Assembly: GCF_042652085.1 (NCBI RefSeq)
Contig: NZ_JBHSJF010000008.1
Location: 1-64,000, forward strand
DNA from: Flaviflagellibacter deserti
GTDB lineage: Bacteria; Pseudomonadota; Alphaproteobacteria; Rhizobiales; Methylopilaceae
Length of the DNA stretch: 64,000 nucleotides
Direction of reading: 5' to 3'
The stretch's first letter is position 1, and every line of letters begins with the position of its first letter. Under the pieces are notes generated by a model that was given only the letters and a program-made list of their open reading frames with translations, did no database searches and was not told the DNA's origin. A program made the position numbers and the translations under genes. Of this stretch, positions 42,271 to 50,938 are shown in pieces.

Positions 42271-42351
42271 CGTTTCCGTCTAGATTCCGTTCCCTCGAAC
42301 GGGTTCTATTCTTCCCATCTGCCCCGCCGGTTCGCCTGCGGGGCTTTTTTC
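42271..42351 (+). ncRNA. Candidate small RNA with an orphan terminator
   Basis: No + strand protein gene precedes the strong terminator ending here; the nearest upstream + strand gene is the tRNA 2.5 kb away. A TATAGA (42265-42270) could be the -10 element, though no clear -35 is seen. The predicted RNA would hold a hairpin CCGTTC-CCTC-GAACGG (42288-42303), exposing CCTC, which could pair with Shine-Dalgarno sequences, then a single-stranded TTCTATTCTTCCCATCT and the terminator. The rest of 42129-42588 has no gene that I can support. Confidence 0.5.
42322..42351 (+). terminator. Strong intrinsic terminator without a coding gene
   Basis: Stem GCCCCGC/GCGGGGC (42322-42328 and 42339-42345), continued inside by GG-TTCG-CC with one mismatch, giving a UUCG loop, and followed by six T (42346-42351). 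The opposite strand has no T-run after the stem, so it works only on the + strand. Confidence 0.85.
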
Positions 42352-42588
42352 GATGATGGGACAGGCCTGAGTGGTCGGGCCGCCGCCTCAGCCACGAAGG
42401 CGACGGCCCTGCGAGTTCGCGCTTGCAGGCGGGACATCTCGCATCCGGAGATTATCGGACGGGGCTTGGCCGGGTCTATCCGCAAGCCCTTGTCGGATCA
42501 CGTTTTGTTCGCGTAAAACGTGTATTCCTTATTCATTTTACTGTTAACACTCAGTCCATGTTGCTGCCGGGCAACGCCGCAACCATGC

Positions 42589-43083
42589 CTAGTTGTAGGT
42601 CGGCCCGCGCTTCGCTTCCCCAAGAGCACGACCGAATTCATCGGCGAAAGCGGCGCGTTCGACAGGGGCCAGAAAGCCGCCGACATCGAGCAGGCGCTGG
42701 CGTTCCGCAATGGCCAGCCGCATCAATCCGTAATCATCGTCGACCTCGCGATGAAGCCGTACCCATGCCGGATTGAAGTGCCATTCCGAGGCTTGGCCCC
42801 AGTGCGAGATCTTCCTGACCGTCAGTTCGAACCAGGTCAGGATGACTTCCTCACGGGCGCGCGCGGTCCTGTAACTCCACTTGAAGGCCCAGTAGAGCAG
42901 GAGCACGTCGAGACCGAAAAAGCCGACGACCGGCCAGGCGCCCATGATGAAGAAAGGCAGGCTAGCGAACGCCGAGCCGAGCCCGACCGCAATCATCAGA
43001 ATCCGGAACCCTCTCGGGCTGAGCGAACGGTGCGGCCTGAGAACCGTTTGATAGAGGGGGTCGGATGGGTTGCCGGGTTCCAT
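42589..43083 (-). CDS. DUF2244 membrane protein
   Basis: A 164-residue protein with two adjacent membrane helices (about residues 27-42 and 47-67; MIAVGLGSAFASLPFFIMGAWPVVGFFGLDVLLLYWAF) and a soluble C-terminal part with WSYRTARAREEVILTWFELTVRKI. These are DUF2244 features; function unknown to me. The ATG at 43083 (MEPGNPSDPLYQTVLRPHRSLSPRGF) is typical; in-frame sequence upstream is antisense to nth. It is divergent from nth with only 22 bases between starts. Confidence 0.85.
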   Translation of the reverse strand: MEPGNPSDPLYQTVLRPHRSLSPRGFRILMIAVGLGSAFASLPFFIMGAWPVVGFFGLDVLLLYWAFKWSYRTARAREEVILTWFELTVRKISHWGQASEWHFNPAWVRLHREVDDDYGLMRLAIAERQRLLDVGGFLAPVERAAFADEFGRALGEAKRGPTYN

Positions 43084-43105
43084 TTCAGGGCATATTAGCG
43101 CGGTG

Positions 43106-43834
43106 ATGCCCGCCCGCCAGTCACCGAACAATCCCAAAACCGCGATCAGGAAGCCGAAAAAGCTGAGTCGCGAGGAGATCGAGGAGGTCTTCCGCCGCTT
43201 CTCGGCGGCCAATCCCGAGCCCAAGGGCGAGCTGGAATACACCAACGCCTTCACGCTCCTCGTCGCTGTCGTGCTCTCGGCGCAGGCGACGGACGTCGGG
43301 GTCAACAAGGCCACACGCGACCTGTTCGCCGTCGCGGACACGCCCGAGAAGATGGCGGCGCTCGGGGTAGAGGGCGTCTCGCGCTATATCAGGACGATCG
43401 GCCTCTTCAACGGCAAGGCCAAGAATGTCGTCGCGCTGTCGGAGCTGCTGATCGAGCGCCACGGCGGCGAGGTGCCGACCACACGTGAGGAGTTGGAGGC
43501 CCTGCCCGGCGTCGGCCGCAAGACGGCGAACGTGGTGCTGAACATCTTCTTCGGCCAGCCGACGATCGCGGTCGACACCCACCTCTTCCGAGTCGGCAAC
43601 CGCACCGGCCTCGCACCCGGCGCGAACCCGCTGAAGGTGGAACTGGCGCTGATGAAGGCCGTGCCCGGCTGGGCCATGCTGCATGCGCATCACTGGCTCA
43701 TCCTGCACGGCCGGTACGTCTGCAAGGCGCGCGTGCCGGAATGCTGGCGCTGCCTCATCGCCGACATCTGCCGGCATGAGCCCAAGACGCCGGCGCCGGT
43801 GGCGAAGGGAGGCGGGCTCGCGCCGCCGCGGTAA
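43106..43834 (+). CDS. nth: Endonuclease III
   Basis: A 242-residue base-excision repair glycosylase/AP lyase. The helix-hairpin-helix LPGVGRKTANVVLNIFFG contains the catalytic Lys139, and Asp157 follows in VDTHLFRV. The iron-sulfur cluster motif C-x6-C-x2-C-x5-C is intact near the C-terminus (CKARVPECWRCLIADICRH). An N-terminal extension of about 20 residues precedes the core. The ATG at 43106 is used; an in-frame ATG at 43070 would overlap the DUF2244 start. It is convergent with an SDR gene, separated by a repeated hairpin. Confidence 0.95.
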   Translation: MPARQSPNNPKTAIRKPKKLSREEIEEVFRRFSAANPEPKGELEYTNAFTLLVAVVLSAQATDVGVNKATRDLFAVADTPEKMAALGVEGVSRYIRTIGLFNGKAKNVVALSELLIERHGGEVPTTREELEALPGVGRKTANVVLNIFFGQPTIAVDTHLFRVGNRTGLAPGANPLKVELALMKAVPGWAMLHAHHWLILHGRYVCKARVPECWRCLIADICRHEPKTPAPVAKGGGLAPPR

Positions 43835-43838
43835 CCCC

Positions 43839-43859
43839 CCTCCTGCGAAGCGGGAGAGG
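43839..43859. repeat. Partial copy of the repeated hairpin (hairpin 1 only)
   Basis: CCTCCTGCGAAGCGGGAGAGG differs by a short deletion from the full hairpin 1 at 55778-55800. It sits between the convergent nth and SDR genes and may act as a terminator. Confidence 0.6.
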
Positions 43860-43868
43860 CAAAGAAGC

Positions 43869-44630
43869 TCAGAACTGCACGCCGCGCGTCAGCGCACCGT
43901 CCACCACCAAATTCGTCCCCGTCGTGAAGCTCGCCGCCGGGCTGGCGATGAAGGCGACCGCGTTGGCGATCTCCTGCGGCTTCGCCATCCTGCCGGTCGG
44001 ATTGAGCGCCAGCGAGGCGGAGAAGAGGTCCGGCAGGTTTTTCTCGATGTTCTCCCAGACGCCGCCGGCGAAATAGGTGTTGCCCGGCGAGACGGTGTTG
44101 GCGCGGATGTTCTTCGGCGCGAGATTGTAGGCGAGGCCCTGCGTGTAGTGGATGAGCGCCGCCTTGAACGCGCCGTAGGGACCGGAGGCGAAGTCGATCT
44201 CGCGGCCGGAGACGGACGAGATCGTGACGATCGAACCTGCCGCGCTCTTCTCCAGATAGGGCATCGTGGCGTCGACCAGCCGGACCGTGCCCATGATGTC
44301 GGTCTCGAAGCCCTTTCTCCAGCTCTCCTCGTCGGCCCCGACCGCCAGCGCGCTGACATTGGCGACAACGATGTCGATGCCGCCCAGTGCTTCCGCCGAA
44401 TCCGCGACCCATCTGGTCAGCGCCGCGCCGTCGGACACATCCACCTGCGAGCCGACCGCCGTCACGCCCGAGGCGGACAGTTTCGCGGCGACATCCTTCG
44501 CCTCCTCGGCGTTGCGTGAGCAGATCGCCACATCGGCGCCCTCCGCCGCGAGGGTTTCGGCAATCTTGAGGCCGATGCCCTTGGTGCCGCCGGTGACGAG
44601 CGCCTTCAGGCCCTTGAGACCCAGATCCAT
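43869..44630 (-). CDS. Short-chain dehydrogenase/reductase
   Basis: A 253-residue classical SDR. The NAD(P)-binding motif is TGGTKGIG (residues 13-20), followed by NVSAL in place of the usual NNAG, Ser138/139 (VTISSVSG) and the catalytic Tyr152/Lys156 (YGAFK). CSRNAEEAK after the second strand suggests NADPH preference. The family resembles 3-oxoacyl-ACP reductase-like enzymes, but the substrate is unknown. It is monocistronic, convergent with nth. Confidence 0.9.
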   Translation of the reverse strand: MDLGLKGLKALVTGGTKGIGLKIAETLAAEGADVAICSRNAEEAKDVAAKLSASGVTAVGSQVDVSDGAALTRWVADSAEALGGIDIVVANVSALAVGADEESWRKGFETDIMGTVRLVDATMPYLEKSAAGSIVTISSVSGREIDFASGPYGAFKAALIHYTQGLAYNLAPKNIRANTVSPGNTYFAGGVWENIEKNLPDLFSASLALNPTGRMAKPQEIANAVAFIASPAASFTTGTNLVVDGALTRGVQF

Positions 44631-44778
44631 GATTGAATTTCCATAGGTCAGCGCGCCCGAAACCGCTGGGGTTCACGAGCGAAGATGGGTCACGCCGGAG
44701 AGCATGGTCCGACATCGAACGTCTCGGAGCAACCAGTCATCGGATATTTTTTGAGCAGGCCAGATTTTAGGCAGGAGT

Positions 44779-46554
44779 TCAGCCGACGAGAACCGCCGTC
44801 ACCAGACCACGGACCGAATTCCCGAGAAAAATCGCATCCGCATTTCTGAGGTCCGCCGGACGCAAGACCGACTCGCTCGCCTGCCCGGTCGCGATCAGCT
44901 CCGCGCGCAGCACGCCGGGCAGGAGCCCGGACGACAGCGGGGGTGTCAGCAAGATGCCGTGCTTCTCGACGAACAGATTGGTGAAGCTGCCTTCGGTCAG
45001 CTCACCCCGCTCGTTGACGAAGACGACCTCGTCGACGCCATGCAACTTCGCTGCCTCGGCGCGCGGCTGGTCGTAGACGGCCCGGCGCGTCGTCTTGTGC
45101 GCGAGTAGCGGATCTGTCGAATCCATCACCTGTGTGGCGATGAGGAAGCTGAGTTTCTCCGTCGGAGGCAGGGGAACGGCAACGGTCTCGACCCCACCGT
45201 CGGGCGCGAGAACCAGTCGAACGCGAAGCAGGTCTTCGCGATCCCGGACCACCGCATCGAGCGCGACCATGATCGCTGCTCGATCGAACGTCATGCCAAA
45301 ATAGCCAGCCGACTTTTCGAGCCGTTCGAGATGGCGCTCCAGCAGCCAGAACCCGCCCACCTCCTTCCAGAGCAGCGTCTCGATCAGCCCCGGCGCGATC
45401 GCCGCCTCCCGGAAGAAGCCGAGCTTCAGCAGACATTCCTCGTATTCGGCGTTCAGCACCGAGTCCGCGACGATGCCGCCACCGATGCCGATCTCGCCGC
45501 GCCCGTCCGAATGGATCACCGCGGTGCGGATGGCAACGTTGAACGAGAAATCGCCGTTCGGCGCGACATGGCCGATGCTGCCGCAATAGACACCGCGCGA
45601 TCTACTCTCGATCTCGCCGATGATCTGCATCGCCCGGATCTTGGGAGCGCCGGTCACCGAGCCGCACGGGAAGAGCGCGCGCAGCACCGCCCCCAGACCC
45701 GCACCGGGCTTGAGCCGCGCCGCCACCGTCGAGGTCATCTGGTGCAGGCTTTTATAGGTCTCGATTTCGAACAACGCCGGAACCTCGACGCTGCCCGTCT
45801 CGGCGACCCGACCGAGATCGTTCCGCAGGAGATCCACGATCATCAGGTTCTCGGCGCGGGACTTCTCGTCCGCCTGCATCGCCGCCTTGATCGCCTCGTC
45901 GTCCTCCGGCGTGGTGCCACGCGGAGCCGTGCCCTTCATCGGTCGGGTAACGATCCGGCCGGCGCGGTTTTCGATGAACAGTTCGGGTGACAGCGAGAGC
46001 ACATGGTCCTCTCCGGTATTGACCAGCGCGCCGAACGAGACAGGTTGGCTGCGGCAGAGCTCGCGGTAGAACGAGACGGGATCGCCCGAAAAGCCGAAGC
46101 GGGCGAGCATGGTCAGGTTGATCTGATAAACATCGCCCGCGCGGATGTACTCCATGACATTGGCGAAGGCGGCGTCGTATTCTTCGCGCGACATCGAAAG
46201 CGATACTTTGCCCACTTTGGACGGGGCGGGCGAAGAATGCCCGGCGAGCCAGGCCCAGGCGGCCTCGCGGTCGAGTTCGACCGGAGCGTCATAGACGCCG
46301 AGCCAAACCAGTGGCATCTGTCTTGCGCTTGCCAGAAGCGGGACCAGCCGCTCCTCGAAGCAGAAGCCGAGTTCGTATGAGAGGAAGCCGGCGAGATGCC
46401 GGCCGTCGCCAATCGCCGCCTCGGCTTCGCCCAACAGGGCCGGCACGTCCGCCGGATTCCGCGTCGTCAGCACCCGGCGGGGATTTTCGAACAGCAGCGA
46501 GCGGCCGGCATTGGGCGCGTTGTCGTGCAGAAGGACGGTGCCGGCGGAGATCAT
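44779..46554 (-). CDS. pabBC: Aminodeoxychorismate synthase component I fused to aminodeoxychorismate lyase
   Basis: A 591-residue fusion for 4-aminobenzoate (folate) synthesis. Residues 1 to about 370 are PabB: MKGTAPRG, DLLRNDLGRVA, FPCGSVTGAPKIRAM and GIGGGIVADS are chorismate-binding motifs. From about 380 a PabC-type PLP lyase follows, with the Schiff-base Lys in AHKTTRR and the family ending LLPGVLRAELI and FLGNSVRGL. The glutamine amidotransferase PabA is not in the window. The start at 46554 begins MISAGTVLLHD. Eighteen bases separate it from the ynfA gene upstream on the same strand. Confidence 0.93.
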   Translation of the reverse strand: MISAGTVLLHDNAPNAGRSLLFENPRRVLTTRNPADVPALLGEAEAAIGDGRHLAGFLSYELGFCFEERLVPLLASARQMPLVWLGVYDAPVELDREAAWAWLAGHSSPAPSKVGKVSLSMSREEYDAAFANVMEYIRAGDVYQINLTMLARFGFSGDPVSFYRELCRSQPVSFGALVNTGEDHVLSLSPELFIENRAGRIVTRPMKGTAPRGTTPEDDEAIKAAMQADEKSRAENLMIVDLLRNDLGRVAETGSVEVPALFEIETYKSLHQMTSTVAARLKPGAGLGAVLRALFPCGSVTGAPKIRAMQIIGEIESRSRGVYCGSIGHVAPNGDFSFNVAIRTAVIHSDGRGEIGIGGGIVADSVLNAEYEECLLKLGFFREAAIAPGLIETLLWKEVGGFWLLERHLERLEKSAGYFGMTFDRAAIMVALDAVVRDREDLLRVRLVLAPDGGVETVAVPLPPTEKLSFLIATQVMDSTDPLLAHKTTRRAVYDQPRAEAAKLHGVDEVVFVNERGELTEGSFTNLFVEKHGILLTPPLSSGLLPGVLRAELIATGQASESVLRPADLRNADAIFLGNSVRGLVTAVLVG

Positions 46555-46572
46555 GTTCGTAGTCTAGTACGA

Positions 46573-46893
46573 CTAGCCGCGCGGTCCGGCGATGATGACC
46601 GCCGCGCCGACGAGGCAGATGCTCGCGCCGATGACATCCCAGCGGTCCGGCCGCGAGCCTTCGACCGCCCAGAGCCAGAGCAGCGATGCCGCGATGTAGA
46701 CGCCGCCATAAGCGGCATAGGCACGGCCGGCAGCCGCCGAATCGACCAGGGTCAACAGCCAGGCGAACGCCGCGAGAGATACGCAGCCGGGGATGAGCCA
46801 GAGCGGCGACTTGTCGAGCTTCAGCCACACCCAGAAGGCGAAACAGCCGGCGATCTCGCAGAGCGCAGCGAGGACGTAGAAGACCGGCGTCAT
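46573..46893 (-). CDS. YnfA-family small multidrug-resistance-like membrane protein (UPF0060)
   Basis: A 106-residue, four-helix membrane protein. The YnfA pattern is clear: LAALCEIAGCFAFWVWLKLDKSPLWLIPG, then GRAYAAYGGVYIAASLLWLW and the final DVIGASICLVGAAVIIAGPRG. Relatives are small efflux-type proteins; the substrate is uncertain. Its ATG overlaps the stop of the CysZ-like gene (ATGA), and pabBC follows 18 bases downstream. Confidence 0.9.
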   Translation of the reverse strand: MTPVFYVLAALCEIAGCFAFWVWLKLDKSPLWLIPGCVSLAAFAWLLTLVDSAAAGRAYAAYGGVYIAASLLWLWAVEGSRPDRWDVIGASICLVGAAVIIAGPRG

Positions 46894-47561
46894 GCGGTGC
46901 GCCGCGATCCGTTCATACCCTTGAAGATGTGGACCATGAAAGCGGAGGCGACGAGCGGCGTCGCGAGATTGAGGACCGGGATCGCCATGAACGCCGCGAC
47001 GAAGAGACCGGCAAAGAATACTCGGCCCTGCCGCTCTCTGCGCAGGTTCCGCGCCTGCGCCTCACCGAGGAAACGCATGGCCGCGAACTCGAAATATTCG
47101 CGGCCGAGCAGATAGGCGTTCGCTGCCCACCAGGCGATCAGGTTCACGCCCGGCACCAGCAGCAGGAGCAGCGCGCCGATATTCACCACGAGGACGAGCA
47201 GCGCGAACCGCATGGCGAGCAGGATCGAGCGGCCGGTCGGCAATTCCTTGCCCGGCGGGTCGCCCGGATAATGCTCCGCCTCGACCTTGGCGGCGATCTG
47301 GTCCTGGAAAAAACCGGCGACCAGCGAGACCACCGGGCCGACGAGGAAGAACAGCGCGATCAGTACACCCGCGCCGCTGAGGAGATCGGCGACGAAGTCC
47401 CAGGTCGTGCTCTCAAGATCGATCAGCTTCACCGCGAGCGTCTGCACCAGCACGCCGAGGAGGACGAGCAGCAACAGAGCGAGACCGACCGACTTGAAGA
47501 GGATCGAGCGGAAAGCGGGAGAGAAGGCTTCGCGAAGGGCGAGAGATGCGGACTGGATCAT
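46890..47561 (-). CDS. CysZ/EI24-like membrane protein
   Basis: A 223-residue protein with about four to five hydrophobic stretches (LALLLLVLLGVLV; GVLIALFFLVGPVVSLVAGFF; LLVLVVNIGALLLLLVPGVNL; FVAAFMAIPVLNLATPLVASAF). LLVPGVNLIAWWAANAYLLGREYFEFAA is the most recognisable element of the CysZ/DUF540 family, whose E. coli member imports sulfate. Sulfate transport here is inference only. The gene overlaps both neighbours by four bases (ATGA), pointing to one transcript with the upstream YiiX-like gene and ynfA. Confidence 0.84.
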   Translation of the reverse strand: MIQSASLALREAFSPAFRSILFKSVGLALLLLVLLGVLVQTLAVKLIDLESTTWDFVADLLSGAGVLIALFFLVGPVVSLVAGFFQDQIAAKVEAEHYPGDPPGKELPTGRSILLAMRFALLVLVVNIGALLLLLVPGVNLIAWWAANAYLLGREYFEFAAMRFLGEAQARNLRRERQGRVFFAGLFVAAFMAIPVLNLATPLVASAFMVHIFKGMNGSRRTA

Positions 47562-48331
47562 GCCAGCTCATCTTCCTTCGGCGCGCGCCGCCACACCAGT
47601 GCCTTGTAATCGAACCCGAATTCGATCGTCGGCTTGACGATCTGGAAATAGGGAGACAGGTCGAAATCGCGCGGCGCGTAGAGCGAATAATGCCGGATGT
47701 GCAGGATCTCGCGCCGCTGGCGGCGCTTGCGCCGGGTATTTGCCGAGGCGCGGGTGATCTTCGGCAGGACCGGATAGTTCACCGACTGGAAGGCCTGCGC
47801 CAGCAGGGTCGAGCAGATCGCGCGGGTCGGATCGCCCGAGCCGAGCGCCAGCAGACGACGGCGGAAGCGGACGGGAACCGGGGGACGCGGCAACAGGAAA
47901 CGCGCTAGATCGAGGACGTTCTTGGTGTCGTAGCCAAGTCCGATCTTGCCGACCATGAACTGGATGAGAGCGTCGACCCCGGCCTCGTCGAGGCCGACCG
48001 GCCGGCAGATGCGCGTCTGAACGGCCTCATATTTCTCCAGCGGAACGGCGATGCAGCCATCCTCGACATCGACCTCGATCAGCATATGCGGCTTGCCGAG
48101 CGCGTTGCCGACATAGAGCGCGGAATGGCTCCAGGTCGATTGCGTCAGGTATTTGATGATGCCGGCAATGCGCGTCGAGCCCTCGACCAGAAGCACGTCG
48201 CCCGGTCTCAGCGCACGACGCATCTTCTCTGGATCGGACGTCGAGGCGGGCTCGAAGCCTTTGCTCTGCTGCGTCAGATAAGTGACGATTCGGCGGCCGA
48301 TGGCCCGGCGCAGCGGGTCGAAGAGTCCCAT
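47558..48331 (-). CDS. YiiX/YebB-like NlpC/P60-type cysteine hydrolase
   Basis: A 257-residue permuted papain-like hydrolase. The family order is visible: GDVLLVEGSTRIAGIIKYLTQSTWSHSALYVG gives the catalytic His (WSHSA), and the later AICSTLLAQAFQ gives the catalytic Cys. An Arg/Lys-rich loop lies near residues 205-215. Relatives cleave amide or ester bonds in cell-wall or lipid substrates; none can be assigned. It starts the overlapping operon YiiX-like, CysZ-like, ynfA, with pabBC close behind. Confidence 0.8.
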   Translation of the reverse strand: MGLFDPLRRAIGRRIVTYLTQQSKGFEPASTSDPEKMRRALRPGDVLLVEGSTRIAGIIKYLTQSTWSHSALYVGNALGKPHMLIEVDVEDGCIAVPLEKYEAVQTRICRPVGLDEAGVDALIQFMVGKIGLGYDTKNVLDLARFLLPRPPVPVRFRRRLLALGSGDPTRAICSTLLAQAFQSVNYPVLPKITRASANTRRKRRQRREILHIRHYSLYAPRDFDLSPYFQIVKPTIEFGFDYKALVWRRAPKEDELA

Positions 48332-48381
48332 ATCCGACAGACAGCGGAAATATGTGACGGGATCAAGAGTGTCCCGGACAA

Positions 48382-48398
48382 ACTGTGCACAGCACAGT
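48382..48398. repeat. Perfect palindrome between pheT and the YiiX-like gene
   Basis: ACTGTGC-ACA-GCACAGT: seven-base perfect arms around three bases, lying 51 bases upstream of the YiiX-like start (minus strand) and downstream of pheT. Without a T-run it looks more like an operator than a terminator. No binding protein can be named. Confidence 0.45.
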
Positions 48399-48520
48399 GC
48401 AGATACGGGACCCGGCGCCTACTCGCGAAGCTCTTTGGCTATCGAGCACCGCCCCGGCGCGCTCATACGCTGGGCCTCGGATCACGCGACACGGCTGCGC
48501 CGTGCGCGGTCCGGAGAACG

Positions 48521-50938
48521 TCAGCTCCGAAGCGTCGCGCCGGTCGCCTTCGTCACCGCGGCGACGATCTTCTCGGCCACGGCCTCGATCTCGACGTCGG
48601 TCAAGGTCTTCTCACGCGGCTGCAGCGTGACCGCGACCGCGACGGACTTCTTGCCCTCGGGAACGCCCTGGCCTTCGTAGATGTCGAAGATGTCGGCACC
48701 GGTCACGAGCTTGCGGTCGACGCCGAGCGCGGCCTTCAGCACGTCCGCCGCCTTCACGGAGCGGTCGGCAAGGAAGGCGAAGTCCCGGCTGACCGGCTGG
48801 AGGTCGACCTTTTCGAGCGCGGGCTTCGCCTTGGTCGGCTTGGCCTTCGGCTCGGGCAGATTATCGAGAACGATCTCGATGGCGACAAGCGGACCGTCGA
48901 CCCCGAGTGTCTTCAGCAGCCGGGGGTGAAGCTCGCCGAAATGGCCGAACACGTTCTGCGGACCGAGTTGCAGCGTGCCCGAACGCCCCGGATGGAACCA
49001 TTCGGGTGCCGTCTGAGCGATCTGGACGCGATCGGCCGGAAGACCGAGCGCACCGAGCAAGGTCAGCGCATCGGCCTTGGCGTCGAACACGTCGACCGTC
49101 TCGGGCTTGGCCGACCAGTGACGGCCGGAGCCCACGGGCTTTGCCGAGGCACGGCGGAGCACGGTCGCGGCCATGCGCTGGTCTTTCGGACCGGCACCCA
49201 GGAATATCTGGCCGACTTCGAACAATGCGGAATCGGCGAAGCCGCGATCGGCGTTCTTCTGGGCGGAGGCGATAAGGCCCGGCAGCAGGCTTGGACGCAT
49301 GTCGGAAAGGTCGGAGGCGATCGGATTGGCGAGCGCAAGCTCCGGCGCGCCGCCACCGAATGCATCGGCCTGCGCCTTCGAGACGAACGACCAGGTGACG
49401 GCCTCGACGAGACCACGCGCAGCAAGCGTTCGGCGGGCGGTGCGGACACGCTTCTGCAGCGGTGTCAGGACCGGACGGCTGACGCTTTCGATCTTCGGCA
49501 GCGGAACCGAGTGCACACGGTCGAGGCCAAGAATGCGGACGACCTCTTCGACGAGATCGGCCTTGCCGTGCACGTCCGGACGCCAGCTCGGCGCCGCGAC
49601 GCGGACGACTTCGCCCGAACCGACCAGCGAGAAGCCGAGCGCCTGGAGGACGAGCTTCTGTTCGACGGCCGGCGCCTTGAGGCCAGTCAGGCGCTCCACT
49701 TCGTGGAACGGAAATTCGATCGCGTGGCGGTCGTCCGGGACTTCGCCGACGACGAAGACCTCGGAGGCCTCGCCGCCGCAAAGATCGAGGATCAGTTTCG
49801 TTGCGAGTTCGAGGCCGGGAATGGTGAAGACCGGATCGACGCCGCGTTCGAAGCGATGGCGGGCGTCAGAATGGATCGACAGCCGACGGCCGGTCTGGGC
49901 GATGTTGAGCGGATCCCAGAGCGCGCTCTCGATCAGGACGTCGACCGTCTCTTCGGTGCAGCCCGTGGCCTCACCGCCCATGATGCCGGCCATGCTCTCA
50001 GGGCCGTGCTCGTCGGCGATGACGACGATGTTCGGATCGAGATTGTAGGTCTTGCCGTCGAGCGCTAGCAGCGTCTCGCCGTCCTTCGCGCGGCGAACGG
50101 TGAGGTTGCCCTTCACCTTGGCGGCGTCGAAGACGTGCAGCGGGCGTCCACGGTCGATCGTCAGCAGGTTGGTGATGTCGACCAGCGTGTTGATGGGCCG
50201 GAGGCCGATCGCGCGGAGCTTCTTCTGCAACCAGTCCGGCGACGGGTCGTTCCTGACGCCGCGCACCATGCGCAGGCCGAACATCGGGCAGAGCTTCGGA
50301 TCGTCGAGATCGAGTACGACCTTGACCGGACTCGGATAGGAGCCGCGCACCGGCTGGACCATTTTCGGCGTGGTCAGGACACCCAGTTCCGTCGCGGCGA
50401 GGTCGCGGGCGATGCCCGATACGCTGAGGCAATCCGGACGGTTCGGCGTCACCGCGATCTCGATCACCGGATCGTCGAGGCCGAGCAGCGGCGCGAACGG
50501 CTGGCCGATCGGTGTATCGGCGGCGAGATCGATGATGCCGTTGTGCTCGTTGGAGAGCCCCATCTCGCGCTCGGACACCATCATGCCCTGCGAGGCCTGT
50601 CCACGGATCTCGCCAGCCTTGAGGGCGACGCCCGTACCGGGCGGTACGGTGCCTTCCCTGGCGAACACGCCGACCATGCCGGCGCGTGCGTTCGGGGCGC
50701 CGCAGACGACCTGCATCAGCTTGCCGTCGCCGGCATCGACCTTGAGCACTCGGAGCTTATCGGCATTCGGATGCTGAGCCGCCTCGACCACCTTGGCGGT
50801 GACGAAGGGCGCGAGCGCCTTGGCGCGATCCTCGACCGCCTCGACCTCGAGGCCGACCTTGGTCAGCGTCTCGGTAACCTGATCGAGGGTCGCCGTGGTG
50901 TCGAGATGCTCCTTGAGCCAGGACAAGGTGAACTTCAT
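48521..50938 (-). CDS. pheT: Phenylalanine--tRNA ligase beta subunit
   Basis: An 805-residue beta subunit. MKFTLSWLKEHLDT starts the protein; the tRNA-binding (EMAP-like) domain, the B3/B4 editing domain, B5, and a C-terminal anticodon-binding domain (LQPVSRDFAFL, AVTLQPREKTLTD) follow. It forms the alpha2-beta2 synthetase with PheS. The start at 50938 overlaps the stop of the DUF559 gene (ATGA), which is inserted between pheS and pheT; translation of pheT may therefore depend on ribosomes leaving DUF559. Confidence 0.95.
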   Translation of the reverse strand: MKFTLSWLKEHLDTTATLDQVTETLTKVGLEVEAVEDRAKALAPFVTAKVVEAAQHPNADKLRVLKVDAGDGKLMQVVCGAPNARAGMVGVFAREGTVPPGTGVALKAGEIRGQASQGMMVSEREMGLSNEHNGIIDLAADTPIGQPFAPLLGLDDPVIEIAVTPNRPDCLSVSGIARDLAATELGVLTTPKMVQPVRGSYPSPVKVVLDLDDPKLCPMFGLRMVRGVRNDPSPDWLQKKLRAIGLRPINTLVDITNLLTIDRGRPLHVFDAAKVKGNLTVRRAKDGETLLALDGKTYNLDPNIVVIADEHGPESMAGIMGGEATGCTEETVDVLIESALWDPLNIAQTGRRLSIHSDARHRFERGVDPVFTIPGLELATKLILDLCGGEASEVFVVGEVPDDRHAIEFPFHEVERLTGLKAPAVEQKLVLQALGFSLVGSGEVVRVAAPSWRPDVHGKADLVEEVVRILGLDRVHSVPLPKIESVSRPVLTPLQKRVRTARRTLAARGLVEAVTWSFVSKAQADAFGGGAPELALANPIASDLSDMRPSLLPGLIASAQKNADRGFADSALFEVGQIFLGAGPKDQRMAATVLRRASAKPVGSGRHWSAKPETVDVFDAKADALTLLGALGLPADRVQIAQTAPEWFHPGRSGTLQLGPQNVFGHFGELHPRLLKTLGVDGPLVAIEIVLDNLPEPKAKPTKAKPALEKVDLQPVSRDFAFLADRSVKAADVLKAALGVDRKLVTGADIFDIYEGQGVPEGKKSVAVAVTLQPREKTLTDVEIEAVAEKIVAAVTKATGATLRS

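Noticed and set aside
48086..50068. 660-codon frame antisense to pheT and the YiiX-like gene
   Set aside because: Spans two real genes and their intergenic region, without family features.
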